A DNA stretch of 39,433 bases from JABMPO01 sp964539785 (GTDB taxonomy: Bacteria > Fidelibacterota > Marinisomatia > Marinisomatales > TCS56): the NCBI GenBank assembly GCA_964539785.1, contig CAZIJQ010000021.1, forward strand, positions 1 through 39,433, in the 5' to 3' direction. The first letter of the stretch is position 1. The number at the start of each line of letters is the position of its first letter. Below are positions 8,301-18,007 of the stretch, piece by piece. A program made the translations under genes and the position numbers. Under the pieces are notes generated by a model. That model was not told the origin of the DNA. It ran no database searches and was given only the letters and a program-made list of their open reading frames with translations.

Positions 8301-11300
8301 ATGAAAAAACGTTATAAGATCGCCATACTGGTTTTGCTGATTGTTTTCGCTGTGTTTACAGTATCAATCAGCTATTTACTGACACCTGCAATTTGGAGCA
8401 AAACTCTGGTGAATCAGCTTCAAAAGCAGGATATCTGGCATATTACTTTCGACAAAATTTCTGGTCATTTATTAACGACCACGAAAATCACAAATCTTAA
8501 TATTACTAAGAATGATTCTCTAGTATCCTTTCACGCTCCGGAAATAACTTTCAATATTAACCCATTACCCTGGGTATTTAAGGAAATCAGCTTACGTAAA
8601 TTGATAATTGATGATTATTCATTAATATATCATAAACTTGAGGATACCACAGGAAGCAGTATAAAATCTAATAATCTGAACAATATTGGCATTTTTATTA
8701 AAGAACTGGTTATTGCTGGGAAAAATCGGGTAGTTTCAAATATTCAGGGTGAAGTACAGGAATTCGATTTTTCATTTACTGGTCGATTGAAATATCGTGT
8801 AAGTAGTTCTTTTGTGTACATCGATACTATGGATATCAAGCGTATTACGGGCGATCAACTGATTGTACGAAATTCAGGAATCCAAATATTTGATAATAAC
8901 TTATCGATTGATAATCTAACGGGTAGCTATAATAAATACCCCTTTTCATTTACAGTAGCTGGTGTTATCGAGAACAACCCGGAATTTATCGGCAACCTGA
9001 AACTTGACAATCTGACGTTGCCAATGGATAGCACATTATCCGGTATTATACATCCTAAATGGCACTCGGCTGATATTGATATTGATTTTAAATCTAATTT
9101 GAGACAACACCAAATAAACTCAAATATTTATTCAGATATTGACTCTATTCAGGTTCGATTCAATTTACTCACCGAGAATAATGTTTTTAAAATAACCGAT
9201 TTTATCCTGGCTAAAAATAATTCCATAATTAATGGTACCGGATTGTATGAGCCCGGACAGCGGCTCAACGGGAGATTTGAGTTATCCAATTATAATATCA
9301 GTAATTATTTGAACTCAGCTCCGAAGACTGAAATTTCCGGCATCGTTTTATGGGAAACGGCAATACTTGAATCGGGTCGACATCATACACTTGTGGCTGC
9401 TGAGCTATTGGATGCGGGAACTCTCATTGGCGAGAATACTTCTCTGTCCGGAACATTGATATTATCGGATAGTGTTGTATCGACTGAAAATCCACTTACA
9501 ATCATTACCGAAGAGGGTTTGGCTACCATTACCGGGGCGATTAACCTATATAATGGTCATTCGGATTTTAATATCAGTTTAAACGATACCCGTCTGTCGC
9601 TGCCGGCCAAAATTCTGGGTATTGACAGTTTGAATGGGCTTGTGCGGGGAAATGTGAAATGGGGGGGAACACTTGGTGCTCCAGTTCTTGATATCGATGC
9701 GGCTTTCAATAAACTAAGATACCGTGATTTAACAATTGCGGAGGCCGATATAAAATCTCAGATACAATGGATCGAATCTCAACCTTTTGGAAATTTGGTG
9801 GTAAATATTTTTGACGCAAACTGGCCAAATTACCAGGCCAGCGAAGGATTTATTGAATTATCGATAGACAGTAATATTATTGCAATTAGCAGTATTTATC
9901 TAAAGGATAGAGACAATTTTCTACAATTAAGTGGAATTTTAGATCCGTATGGTAAATTGACTTTTGACCAATTTAGATTGGGCTATAACTTACATTATTT
10001 TGTAAATGCCCAACCGATTAACCTGACTTGGAAGAAAAATTCATTTCGCTTGAATCCCTTTACCCTCCATGTTGACGATGGTATAATTGAAGGATTTATA
10101 AATTTTGCGGATTATCGTGAAGGAAGACTAAAATTTTCCAATTTTAATTCCGATGCACTGCTGGAGCATCTTCCTAATGTAAAATATTCTTGGAATGGAC
10201 TTGTTTTTGGTGAAATCACATTATTTGGTAATAAAGGCGACGAATCCATCGAAATTGAGCTATCACTTAAAAACGGTCAGGTTGTGGGCCAGCAATTCGA
10301 TGACTTAGTAATTTCCAGCGTGTTTTACGACAGCGTGCTGCATATTGATGAATTCACGCTTACCAAAGGCAAAGACATTGGAATTCAATTTAGTGGTGTT
10401 ATTCCCATGAGTAAGGAGGTCGAGCAGAAAATTCAAATCGAAATGCTGGCTGAATTAAGATCGGTTAACTTGGATTTATTCAGGCAATTCGCTCCCAATT
10501 TTCCGAAAATGAAAGGATATATCTCCGGTGAGTTTGATTTTGGGGGGACGACTAATGATCTGAATTTTGGTTTTGATTTATCAATTGCCGATGCGGTTTA
10601 CGACCGAATTCCACTCGGTCTAGTTAAAAGTAAAGGTGATTTTTTAGATGAAAAACTCACTTTCAGCTATTTTGAGTCAAAATATAAGAATAATTATTTG
10701 CACGGGAAGGGTATTCTGCCGTTAGACTACAATTTATCATCTGACAATTTTGGTAAAATGATTCCAGGCGATTCTCTAAATCTTGATGTGTATGGACAAA
10801 CAACTAATCTTGAATTTTTAAGTGCTTATCTTGATGTTACTGATTCTTTAGCGGGAAATTTTGATATAGGTTTCTTTTTATCCGGAGTTCCGGAAAAAAT
10901 TATTCGTGATGGCTGGTTGAATGTCGCAGATGGTGAAATATATACAGTATTATTGGACAATACTGTTGATGATATCAGAGGTTCTTTAAGAATAACAGAT
11001 AATCTAATGACAGTTGAAAATTTCAAAGGCACGCTGCGACCAACACCGGAATACAGTAGACGTCTTAGCATTCGTACGGCATTGACTGGTCAGGTGGCTG
11101 AAGTTGATAACAATATTGACATCAGCGGAACAATTGATTTTTCAAAATTCTTTGAGCCAGGATTCAATCTTGGCATCAGCGCACAAAATGCGTATATCCG
11201 TACATTACTTGGTGATATTGAAGGCATCGTTGATTGTGACATTTCAATGTCAGGACGCGATACGATTACTTATTCCGGTATTATTACACCCGTAAATGTT

Positions 11301-12113
11301 GAGATGAGGCAGGAATTTGCACCATCTGATGTAGATGAATCGACTCATAAACAAAGTAAGATAATAACAGAATATAGAATAACCTTCCCAATTACCGGTG
11401 ATTTTAAACTGATTAATTCTCAATTGGACGCAGATATTATTGGGGAATTAAGTCTGGTACAATTTGGTGAACAGGATATGGATTTTGCTGGTGAATTATT
11501 CATGATGGGAGGGAAATTCTACACTACCGGAGTTGTTTTCAATATTAACGAAGGGGGATCTTTGATCTTTACCGGAACCGGATTTAATGGTGATTTAAAT
11601 ATTCAGGCTAATACCAATATCAGTGACTATGTTATCACTGCCAGTTTGTCGGGACCAATTGATAATCCAACACTTTTGTTTGAATCCACTCCGTTTCTTT
11701 CACAAACTGATATTTTATCTCTGATGACCGTTGGCAAACGCTGGGAAGATTACGATTTTGCCAGCGAAGGTTTGGGACAATTAACAATTGTAGGAGCCTG
11801 GTTCGAAAATCAATTGCAGAAAAACCTATCGCAGGTAACGCGAGAATTGGGTTTAATTGACGAGGTCGATATCAGTGGAGCTGGCAGTTTATTGGGAGAC
11901 AATAATTCTGAGGATATGACCATCAGTGCACAACGACGATTATCCACTAACCTGGCGCTGAATTATTCATATAAACGGTCATTTTCCCTGACAAATCCCA
12001 CCCAGCAACTGGTAGGAGTTGAGTATAAATTAAATCGCTATCTTTCACTTGTAGGTAACTACGATGATGCTGGAAATTTGCAGGTGAAATACCGTCTTAG
12101 ATATTCATACTGA
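8301..12113 (+). CDS. tamB: TamB-like translocation/assembly module protein (DUF490)
   Basis: A 1270-aa AsmA/TamB-family protein, expected to be anchored in the inner membrane and to span the periplasm as a long beta-groove. It would help outer-membrane protein insertion or move phospholipids between membranes. The N-terminus is MKKRYK followed by an uncleaved hydrophobic anchor (about residues 7-27). The middle is low-similarity, beta-rich repeat sequence full of Asn, Asp, Ile and Leu. The last 300 or so residues carry the TamB C-terminal pattern (for example SQTDILSLMTVGKRW and the LSTNLALNYSYKRSF barrel-contact region), ending in RLRYSY. The tamA-like gene starts 5 nt after the stop, which strongly supports the pairing. 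Length is similar to E. coli TamB (about 1260). Confidence 0.87.
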   Translation: MKKRYKIAILVLLIVFAVFTVSISYLLTPAIWSKTLVNQLQKQDIWHITFDKISGHLLTTTKITNLNITKNDSLVSFHAPEITFNINPLPWVFKEISLRKLIIDDYSLIYHKLEDTTGSSIKSNNLNNIGIFIKELVIAGKNRVVSNIQGEVQEFDFSFTGRLKYRVSSSFVYIDTMDIKRITGDQLIVRNSGIQIFDNNLSIDNLTGSYNKYPFSFTVAGVIENNPEFIGNLKLDNLTLPMDSTLSGIIHPKWHSADIDIDFKSNLRQHQINSNIYSDIDSIQVRFNLLTENNVFKITDFILAKNNSIINGTGLYEPGQRLNGRFELSNYNISNYLNSAPKTEISGIVLWETAILESGRHHTLVAAELLDAGTLIGENTSLSGTLILSDSVVSTENPLTIITEEGLATITGAINLYNGHSDFNISLNDTRLSLPAKILGIDSLNGLVRGNVKWGGTLGAPVLDIDAAFNKLRYRDLTIAEADIKSQIQWIESQPFGNLVVNIFDANWPNYQASEGFIELSIDSNIIAISSIYLKDRDNFLQLSGILDPYGKLTFDQFRLGYNLHYFVNAQPINLTWKKNSFRLNPFTLHVDDGIIEGFINFADYREGRLKFSNFNSDALLEHLPNVKYSWNGLVFGEITLFGNKGDESIEIELSLKNGQVVGQQFDDLVISSVFYDSVLHIDEFTLTKGKDIGIQFSGVIPMSKEVEQKIQIEMLAELRSVNLDLFRQFAPNFPKMKGYISGEFDFGGTTNDLNFGFDLSIADAVYDRIPLGLVKSKGDFLDEKLTFSYFESKYKNNYLHGKGILPLDYNLSSDNFGKMIPGDSLNLDVYGQTTNLEFLSAYLDVTDSLAGNFDIGFFLSGVPEKIIRDGWLNVADGEIYTVLLDNTVDDIRGSLRITDNLMTVENFKGTLRPTPEYSRRLSIRTALTGQVAEVDNNIDISGTIDFSKFFEPGFNLGISAQNAYIRTLLGDIEGIVDCDISMSGRDTITYSGIITPVNVEMRQEFAPSDVDESTHKQSKIITEYRITFPITGDFKLINSQLDADIIGELSLVQFGEQDMDFAGELFMMGGKFYTTGVVFNINEGGSLIFTGTGFNGDLNIQANTNISDYVITASLSGPIDNPTLLFESTPFLSQTDILSLMTVGKRWEDYDFASEGLGQLTIVGAWFENQLQKNLSQVTRELGLIDEVDISGAGSLLGDNNSEDMTISAQRRLSTNLALNYSYKRSFSLTNPTQQLVGVEYKLNRYLSLVGNYDDAGNLQVKYRLRYSY

Positions 12114-12117
12114 GCTA

Positions 12118-13914
12118 ATGTCCATTAAAAGATTAATTCTGATTTTCCTGGTCCCTGGTGCATTCATTTGTGCACAGAACAAGATTTTAAATATCCGCAA
12201 TATTGATATTAACGGCAATGAAACAATTAAGGAGCGGGAATTAAGATCCTTGCTCCGGTTAAAAGAACCGCAATTGTTTAGCAAGACTGATTACGATCGC
12301 AGGATCCACAAGCTTGACGCCATCATTATAAAAAATTATTATGTTACACGCGGATTTTTGAATGCGACTGTTAAAGATTCCTTTTCCATTGATGATAGCG
12401 AAGTAGACCTGTTTTATCTAATTTCCGAAGGTGAACAAACCATTTTAGCAGCGGTCGATATAGTCGGAAATTCTGTAATCAGTAAACGGAAAATCTTAAA
12501 TATTCTTGGACTTAAGCTGAACCGGCCATACAATCCTCTCGGAATGAACTCCAATATTCCGGCGTTAGAAAATGAATTTGCCAAGCATGGTAAATTATTT
12601 ACATCAATTAAAATATTCGAATCAACCAGTGATACTTTCAGCGTTTTGCTTGATATTGAAGAAGGCCCTGATGTTTATATTAATAAAATTAATTTCAATT
12701 TTGCCAGTGAACTTGATTCTCAGTTTGTTTATCGTGAGTTACAGATAAAACCCGGTGATTTATATCAACAAGCAGATATTGATGAATCACAGAAGAGAAT
12801 TTTGGAAACAGGGATCTTCTCATTTGTAAAAACGAATCCCTTGCGGTCGAGTGCTGATACTGCGACTGTGGATTTATTAATTGAGCTACGACGATTCAAG
12901 CAGCGGGAAATAATTTCCGAGGGTGGTTTTTATCCAATACGCTATCTGGAAGCAGAGTTGGAAATTCCGACCGTTGGTGGGACCATCGAGTGGCGAAATC
13001 GTGATATATTTGATTCCTTTTATCGCTTTAGCGCTAAATCTGCTGCAAATTTCCCGATCACGGAAGAATTACAACAAACTAAATTTGTTAAATTCAGCAG
13101 TGCAATGACAATATCCACTCAATGGTTTGCCGGTTTCAGAATTCCTACCAGCCTTTCAGGCTATTATGAAACCTATACTGATATCAGTAACAAGAATTAT
13201 CCCCGTATTCAAAAATATGGATCAAGTTTGAATTACAATTATCGTCTAAATTTGCTGTCATATATTCGTACTGGTCTACAGTGGGAAAAATTTCTCCATC
13301 CTGAAACCGAAGAAATCACTGATATTGAGAAACGTACAATCAATTTTGACATTCGTTGGGACGGGACCGATAATGTACTTAACCCTGGTCGTGGATCAAT
13401 ATTTACTCTGAATGTAGTCAATGCAGGAGGGATTTTAGGCGGAAATCGTACTTTTCTGAAATTGGATTTTGCCATTTCTACCTATAACACTATTTTCTGG
13501 AAAATAATATTGGCTGGCAGGATAAAATATGGTTTTATGTATGGCTGGGATAGTGATTATCCGGATCCTCAATATGATAAATTCTATCTTGGCGGAAGTA
13601 CCAGTCTACGCGGTTGGCAAACCTATCGTTTTAAAGAGGATGATGAAAACAATCCCCAGGGTGAACCAATCAGGATACTTACCAACTGGGAGTTGCGTAT
13701 CCCCTTAATCTGGAAAATTGGATGCGAATTGTTCATTGATGGTGGTAGCCTGGCTAATTCATTTGAGTCATTTTCAGTTAATAAAATGGAATGGGATGGT
13801 GGTGCCGGATTGGTATTCCAATCGCCTTTGGGGCCGATTCGAGTTGATTATGCCGTCCACTTGCATGATTTTGGGAACAGAACTCTGGTATTTGGCGTAC
13901 TATATGCTTTCTGA
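12118..13914 (+). CDS. tamA: Omp85-family outer-membrane protein, TamA/BamA-like
   Basis: A 598-aa outer-membrane assembly protein. It has a signal peptide (MSIKRLILIFLVPGAFICAQ), then about three POTRA domains (about 22-100, 102-170 and 172-248), then a 16-strand-type barrel. The L6 loop signature is visible as FYLGGSTSLRGWQ, and the protein ends in a beta-signal with terminal Phe (FGVLYAF). Three POTRAs rather than five, the total length, and the tamB gene directly upstream favour TamA over BamA. The gene order tamB-tamA is the reverse of E. coli. A second, longer BamA is expected elsewhere in the genome. Confidence 0.85.
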   Translation: MSIKRLILIFLVPGAFICAQNKILNIRNIDINGNETIKERELRSLLRLKEPQLFSKTDYDRRIHKLDAIIIKNYYVTRGFLNATVKDSFSIDDSEVDLFYLISEGEQTILAAVDIVGNSVISKRKILNILGLKLNRPYNPLGMNSNIPALENEFAKHGKLFTSIKIFESTSDTFSVLLDIEEGPDVYINKINFNFASELDSQFVYRELQIKPGDLYQQADIDESQKRILETGIFSFVKTNPLRSSADTATVDLLIELRRFKQREIISEGGFYPIRYLEAELEIPTVGGTIEWRNRDIFDSFYRFSAKSAANFPITEELQQTKFVKFSSAMTISTQWFAGFRIPTSLSGYYETYTDISNKNYPRIQKYGSSLNYNYRLNLLSYIRTGLQWEKFLHPETEEITDIEKRTINFDIRWDGTDNVLNPGRGSIFTLNVVNAGGILGGNRTFLKLDFAISTYNTIFWKIILAGRIKYGFMYGWDSDYPDPQYDKFYLGGSTSLRGWQTYRFKEDDENNPQGEPIRILTNWELRIPLIWKIGCELFIDGGSLANSFESFSVNKMEWDGGAGLVFQSPLGPIRVDYAVHLHDFGNRTLVFGVLYAF

Positions 13915-13933
13915 TTTGGATAATGGATTTCCC

Positions 13934-13965
13934 TTGGACTAAAAAAATAATAACTAATAAATTTC
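13934..13965 (+). promoter_or_regulatory. Bacteroidota-type promoter candidate for the lipoprotein-moxR operon
   Basis: TTG (13934-13936), exactly 21 nt, then TAAATTTC (13958-13965), 7 of 8 bases of TAnnTTTG. The same 21-nt spacing occurs upstream of rplM and nrdJ. Transcription would start near 13972, about 25 nt before the lipoprotein ATG. The 82-nt gap after tamA has no visible terminator. Confidence 0.42.
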
Positions 13966-13996
13966 ATAATCACAATTATAACTATTAAGAGGAATC

Positions 13997-14491
13997 ATGA
14001 ACACAAAATACGGTTATTTATTATTGATAACTTTTTTATTATTGTCTGCCTGTGGTGAAAAAATTCCAAAGACATCATTGGAACTTTTTAACCGGGCGGA
14101 AAAACATCGTCAGGCTAAGGAAACTGAGCTGGCTATCAAAGATTTGAATTTGTTAGTCGAACATTTTAACACTGATCTGATGGCCTCAAAATCCCAATAT
14201 GTAATTGGTGATATCTATATGAATGACTTGCGTGATTTTAATAAAGCAGTTGAATCCTATCGGAAAGTAATCAACAATTTTGATAATGCTGCTGAAGAAC
14301 CGCATGCTATGTTCATGATTGGTTATATCTACAGTAATATTTTGTCACAATACGAAAATGCACGGCGAGAATACGAAAGCTTCCTCAAAAAATATCCGGA
14401 TCATGAACTAACCCCTTCGGTTAATTTCGAAATGAAATGGATGGGGAAAGACATTAATGAAATTGATGAATTAAAACACATTACTTCTTGA
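13997..14491 (+). CDS. Outer-membrane lipoprotein with TPR-like repeats
   Basis: A 164-aa secreted lipoprotein. The signal peptide ends in the lipobox LLSAC, with Cys19 as the acylated residue, so it is a plausible substrate of the LolCDE-like system at 577-3634. The rest is helical with TPR-like spacing: LELFNRAEKHRQAKETELAI, IGDIYMNDLRDFNKAVESY and IGYIYSNILSQYENARREYE form three helix-turn-helix units. It resembles BamD/YbgF-type scaffold lipoproteins but is shorter (BamD about 245 aa), so I do not name it. A good ribosome binding site (AAGAGGAATC) precedes ATG 13997. It heads a run with moxR, DUF58 and a BatD-like gene. Confidence 0.8.
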   Translation: MNTKYGYLLLITFLLLSACGEKIPKTSLELFNRAEKHRQAKETELAIKDLNLLVEHFNTDLMASKSQYVIGDIYMNDLRDFNKAVESYRKVINNFDNAAEEPHAMFMIGYIYSNILSQYENARREYESFLKKYPDHELTPSVNFEMKWMGKDINEIDELKHITS

Positions 14492-14510
14492 GCACGAATA
14501 ATTGAAAAAT

Positions 14511-15503
14511 ATGAAATTTAGTCTAACCGAAGTCAACGAACGAATCGCACGCGAATCAGTTTTTATTGACGATCTAAAAAAAGCGTTACGCCAAGTAATT
14601 GTCGGACAATCCGAACTGCTCGATAAAATAATAATCGGCTTACTTGCCAATGGTCACATACTGTTGGAAGGTGTTCCCGGACTTGCGAAAACCCTGACAG
14701 TAAAAACCCTTGCTCAGGTTATTAATACTGGTTTTCAGCGGATACAGTTTACACCTGATATGCTGCCTGCCGATTTGATTGGGACTCTGATTTATGATCA
14801 AAAAACCGGTGGATTTAAAACCCGCAAGGGACCGATTTTCGCAAATTTAATTCTTGCTGACGAAATTAATCGTAGCCCTGCCAAAGTCCAGAGTGCATTA
14901 CTGGAAGCAATGCAGGAGCGGCAGGTAACCATTGGTGACACTACCTACCCTCTGGATCTGCCTTTTCTGGTGCTGGCAACGCAAAATCCCATTGAGCAGG
15001 AGGGAACATATCCACTGCCTGAAGCTCAAGTCGACAGGTTCATGTTAAAAATAAAAGTCGATTATCCCAAATTTGATGAAGAGCGGGACATTATCCGGCA
15101 GGCCACTCGGATTCAGTCCGGAATAAAAATCGATCCGGTTATTACCTCCGACCAGATATTGCATGCCCATAGTACTATAAATGATATCTACGTTGACGAA
15201 AAAGTCGAGGATTATGTGCTCAATCTGGTTTTTGCAACCCGATCGCCCAAAGAATACAAACTTGACGATCTCAGCAATCTGATTGCTTTCGGCGCCTCGC
15301 CTCGAGCCTCTATTAATCTGATTCTGGCGGCTAAAGCGCGGGCATTTATGCAACACCGTGGTTATATCACGCCTGAAGATATCCGGTATATTGGCGCTGA
15401 TGTGCTGCGCCATCGAATCATTCTTACTTATGAAGCTGAAGCAGAAGAATTAACTACCGAAGATATCATACAAAGGCTGTTTGATTCGATCGAAGTTCCC
15501 TAA
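14511..15503 (+). CDS. moxR: MoxR-family AAA+ ATPase
   Basis: A 330-aa MoxR ATPase, a cytoplasmic chaperone-like AAA+ protein that usually acts with von Willebrand-type proteins. Walker A is GVPGLAKT (about residues 54-61), Walker B is LILADEINRSPAKVQ, sensor 1 is LATQNPIEQEGTYPLPEAQ, and a C-terminal lid domain follows. I start at ATG 14511 (MKFSLTEVNE); a TTG at 14502 would add three residues and is an equal possibility because neither has a clear ribosome binding site. The DUF58 gene lies 15 nt downstream, the classical partner arrangement. Confidence 0.93.
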   Translation: MKFSLTEVNERIARESVFIDDLKKALRQVIVGQSELLDKIIIGLLANGHILLEGVPGLAKTLTVKTLAQVINTGFQRIQFTPDMLPADLIGTLIYDQKTGGFKTRKGPIFANLILADEINRSPAKVQSALLEAMQERQVTIGDTTYPLDLPFLVLATQNPIEQEGTYPLPEAQVDRFMLKIKVDYPKFDEERDIIRQATRIQSGIKIDPVITSDQILHAHSTINDIYVDEKVEDYVLNLVFATRSPKEYKLDDLSNLIAFGASPRASINLILAAKARAFMQHRGYITPEDIRYIGADVLRHRIILTYEAEAEELTTEDIIQRLFDSIEVP

Positions 15504-15518
15504 TTTTTTTGGGTCGGT

Positions 15519-16394
15519 ATGATTCCAAAGGAAATCCTGCAAAAAGTCAGGCGTATTGAAATACGAACCCGTGGCCTGGTAAATGAATTATTTGGGGGGG
15601 AGTATCACTCGGTTTTCAAGGGTCGGGGGATGCAATTTTCCGAAGTTCAGGAATATCAGCCAGGTGATGATATCCGATTGATAGATTGGAATGTAACCGC
15701 CCGATCCGGTAGTCCTTTTATCAAAATATTTGAGGAAGAACGGGAACTGACTGTTTTTCTCATGGTAGATGTCAGTCGATCAGGTCATTTCGGTAGTGTT
15801 GACAAATTTAAAACCGAAATTGGTGCCGAAATCGCCGCCGTTTTGGGTTTCTCCGCCATAAAAAATAACGATAAAGTCGGATTGATCCTGTTTAGCGACG
15901 AAATTGAAAAATTTATTATTCCCAAAAAAGGACGTTCCCACGTTTTAAGGGTAGTTCGAGAATTATTGTATCATCGCCCACAGGGAAAAAACACCTCAAT
16001 TTCATCTGCTTTGGAATTTCTTTTACAGGTTTCAAAACGAAAAAGTGTTGTATTCTTAATTTCTGATTTTATTGATCAAGATTTTATGAAATCCCTTCAA
16101 ATTGCCAATCGCAAGCATGATATTATTGGTCTTCAGCTTTACGATCCCTTTGAACAGGAAATACCTGAAATGGGGCTTATCAAAGTACACGATCCGGAAA
16201 CAGGCGAGCAATTCTGGATTGATACAAATTCGTACCAGGAACGCATAGCATTTCAATCTGAGCAAAAAAGTTATTATGAGCTATTCAAAAAATCATGTGA
16301 TCAAATTGATTTTGATTTGATTCAGATTTCCACCCGCGATGATTTCGTAGAACCGATTATGAGCTATTTTAAAAAACGGGTAAAACGTATCTAA
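15519..16394 (+). CDS. DUF58 / VWA-like protein, MoxR partner
   Basis: A 291-aa DUF58 protein. The family signature YQPGDDIRLIDWNVTARSG (about residues 46-64) is intact, and a MIDAS-like metal site DVSRSG (about 84-89) begins a von Willebrand A-like fold. There is no membrane segment, so it is probably cytoplasmic, though such proteins often associate with the membrane through partners. It follows moxR and overlaps the next gene's ATG by TAATG. The context is a short form of the Bat (aerotolerance) cluster. The biochemical role of the family is not settled. Confidence 0.88.
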   Translation: MIPKEILQKVRRIEIRTRGLVNELFGGEYHSVFKGRGMQFSEVQEYQPGDDIRLIDWNVTARSGSPFIKIFEEERELTVFLMVDVSRSGHFGSVDKFKTEIGAEIAAVLGFSAIKNNDKVGLILFSDEIEKFIIPKKGRSHVLRVVRELLYHRPQGKNTSISSALEFLLQVSKRKSVVFLISDFIDQDFMKSLQIANRKHDIIGLQLYDPFEQEIPEMGLIKVHDPETGEQFWIDTNSYQERIAFQSEQKSYYELFKKSCDQIDFDLIQISTRDDFVEPIMSYFKKRVKRI

Positions 16395-17380
16395 TGCATT
16401 CTAGATTCGGAATCGCGGGATTATTTATAAGTAGTTTATTAATTTTAGTAAACGGTTGTGGCCAGCCACCGGATTTACCGCCTTTTTCAATTGATGCGAT
16501 TGTAGATACTACCGAAGCCACAATCGGGGACATAGTAAATTTCCAGATTACCGTTCACGGTCGGGGAAACCGAAAGATTGATTTCGGAAACTGGGGGCAG
16601 GATTCTTCAAAGATTCAGGTTCGCAGAAGCCAATTGTTTGATGGACCGAAAGCTGATGATATGGGAATTAGTCTGGAAATTGCATTATGGGATACCGGTC
16701 GGATAGAAATACCGGGATTTCCGGTAATCATTACTAAATCCAGTCCCCGAGATAGTTTTACATTGTACACCGATCCTGTTTATGTAACGGTGAAATCACT
16801 GCTGAATCATCAGGGACAACCGCAACTGCGACCAATCAAGGGTCCGGTAGCCATCCCCATACTGATCCCCTGGCGTATGATTATCCTGTTGATCTTATTA
16901 ATTTCCTTGATAATCACCATATTTACTCTCTGGCGTCGCAGAATAAATCGAATCGCTTTTCCCACCACTGAAGTAATGCCAGTTGAGCCGGCTGATATCA
17001 TTGCATTGCGTCGTTTAGAAAATATTCGTACCACAAAAAATTGGGACCGGGGCGACTATAAGACCTTCTATCTTGGCCTTACATCCACATTGAAAGAATA
17101 TGTGGAAAATGCATTGTTCTTTAAAACCCTGGAAATGACTACTGCTGAGATCGAAAGTATTAATGATCATTTTCCTTTTAATGAAAAACTGACAGCAAAC
17201 TGGATTGATCTAATGACTAGGGCTGATCTGGTAAAATTTGCTCGTCAGATTCCGGATTCTGCATCCTGTATGACTGATCTTGATTTCGCTGATCGGTTTA
17301 TTGCCGAAACATTGAAATATTGGAAGATTGAATTGTTATCGGATCAGGGCGATTCCAAATTTGAAACTAGCTCGACCTGA
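16394..17380 (+). CDS. BatD-like membrane lipoprotein of the moxR cluster
   Basis: A 328-aa envelope protein. The N-terminus has a lipobox-like LVNGC with Cys22, then a beta-sandwich-like extracytoplasmic domain (about 30-140), a membrane helix (about 160-180, WRMIILLILLISLIITIF) followed by WRRR, and a cytoplasmic helical domain of about 140 residues. That plan, with domain II after the helix, resembles BatD or the DUF4381 proteins that follow DUF58 genes. It is much shorter than full BatD (about 550-600 aa). It overlaps the DUF58 stop by TAATG. No BatA/BatB VWA membrane proteins follow; the next gene is efp. A tail rich in Ser/Thr ends the protein. Confidence 0.7.
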   Translation: MHSRFGIAGLFISSLLILVNGCGQPPDLPPFSIDAIVDTTEATIGDIVNFQITVHGRGNRKIDFGNWGQDSSKIQVRRSQLFDGPKADDMGISLEIALWDTGRIEIPGFPVIITKSSPRDSFTLYTDPVYVTVKSLLNHQGQPQLRPIKGPVAIPILIPWRMIILLILLISLIITIFTLWRRRINRIAFPTTEVMPVEPADIIALRRLENIRTTKNWDRGDYKTFYLGLTSTLKEYVENALFFKTLEMTTAEIESINDHFPFNEKLTANWIDLMTRADLVKFARQIPDSASCMTDLDFADRFIAETLKYWKIELLSDQGDSKFETSST

Positions 17381-17414
17381 CGTAAATTTTGGTTTTAAAA
17401 GGAGCGAAAAATTT

Positions 17415-17981
17415 ATGGCAACAACTGCTGAAATAAAGAATGGTGTAGTGCTTCTACATCGTGGAAAACGAATGAAAGTTGTAGAGTTTTTACACGTTAA
17501 GCCAGGGAAAGGCGGCGCTTTTGTCAGAACCAAGTTAAAAAATATTCAAACCGGGAAAGTAATTGATGAAACTTTTAATGCCGGTGCCCGGATAGAAGTG
17601 ATACGAATCGAAGCACGGGAAATGCAGTATCTTTATGAAGACGGCGACTTTTTTATTTTCATGGATAATGATACCTATGATCAGATCAATGTTCCGGCTG
17701 CTGTTGTTGGGAATGGAAAAAATTATCTTAAAGCGGGGATGAATGTGGATCTACTTTTTGATGGTACAGAAGTACTTGATGCAAGGATCCAAGCCCATGT
17801 CGAGTTGGAGGTTATCCATACTGAACCTGGTATGAAAGGTAATACCGCAACCGGTGCTACCAAACCAGCCACGGTTGAGACTGATTACACCGTTCAAGTT
17901 CCCTTGTTTGTCAATATCGGCGATGTTTTAAAAATTGACACTCGCAGCGGTGCTTATATCGAACGAGTACGCTCCAATTAA
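17415..17981 (+). CDS. efp: Elongation factor P
   Basis: A 188-aa EF-P that relieves ribosome stalling at polyproline. The KOW-like N-domain carries the tip loop HVKPGKGGAFVRTK with Lys32, the position modified in many bacteria. Two OB domains follow, ending in the usual GDVLKIDTRSGAYIERV. I start at ATG 17415 behind a strong ribosome binding site (AAAGGAGCG). An upstream in-frame start would add 29 unlike residues that overlap the preceding gene. No EpmA or EarP modification gene is visible in the window. It heads a co-directional block with accB and accC. Confidence 0.96.
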   Translation: MATTAEIKNGVVLLHRGKRMKVVEFLHVKPGKGGAFVRTKLKNIQTGKVIDETFNAGARIEVIRIEAREMQYLYEDGDFFIFMDNDTYDQINVPAAVVGNGKNYLKAGMNVDLLFDGTEVLDARIQAHVELEVIHTEPGMKGNTATGATKPATVETDYTVQVPLFVNIGDVLKIDTRSGAYIERVRSN

Positions 17982-18007
17982 CTTGACACAACTTTTGAGG
18001 GAGGCTT

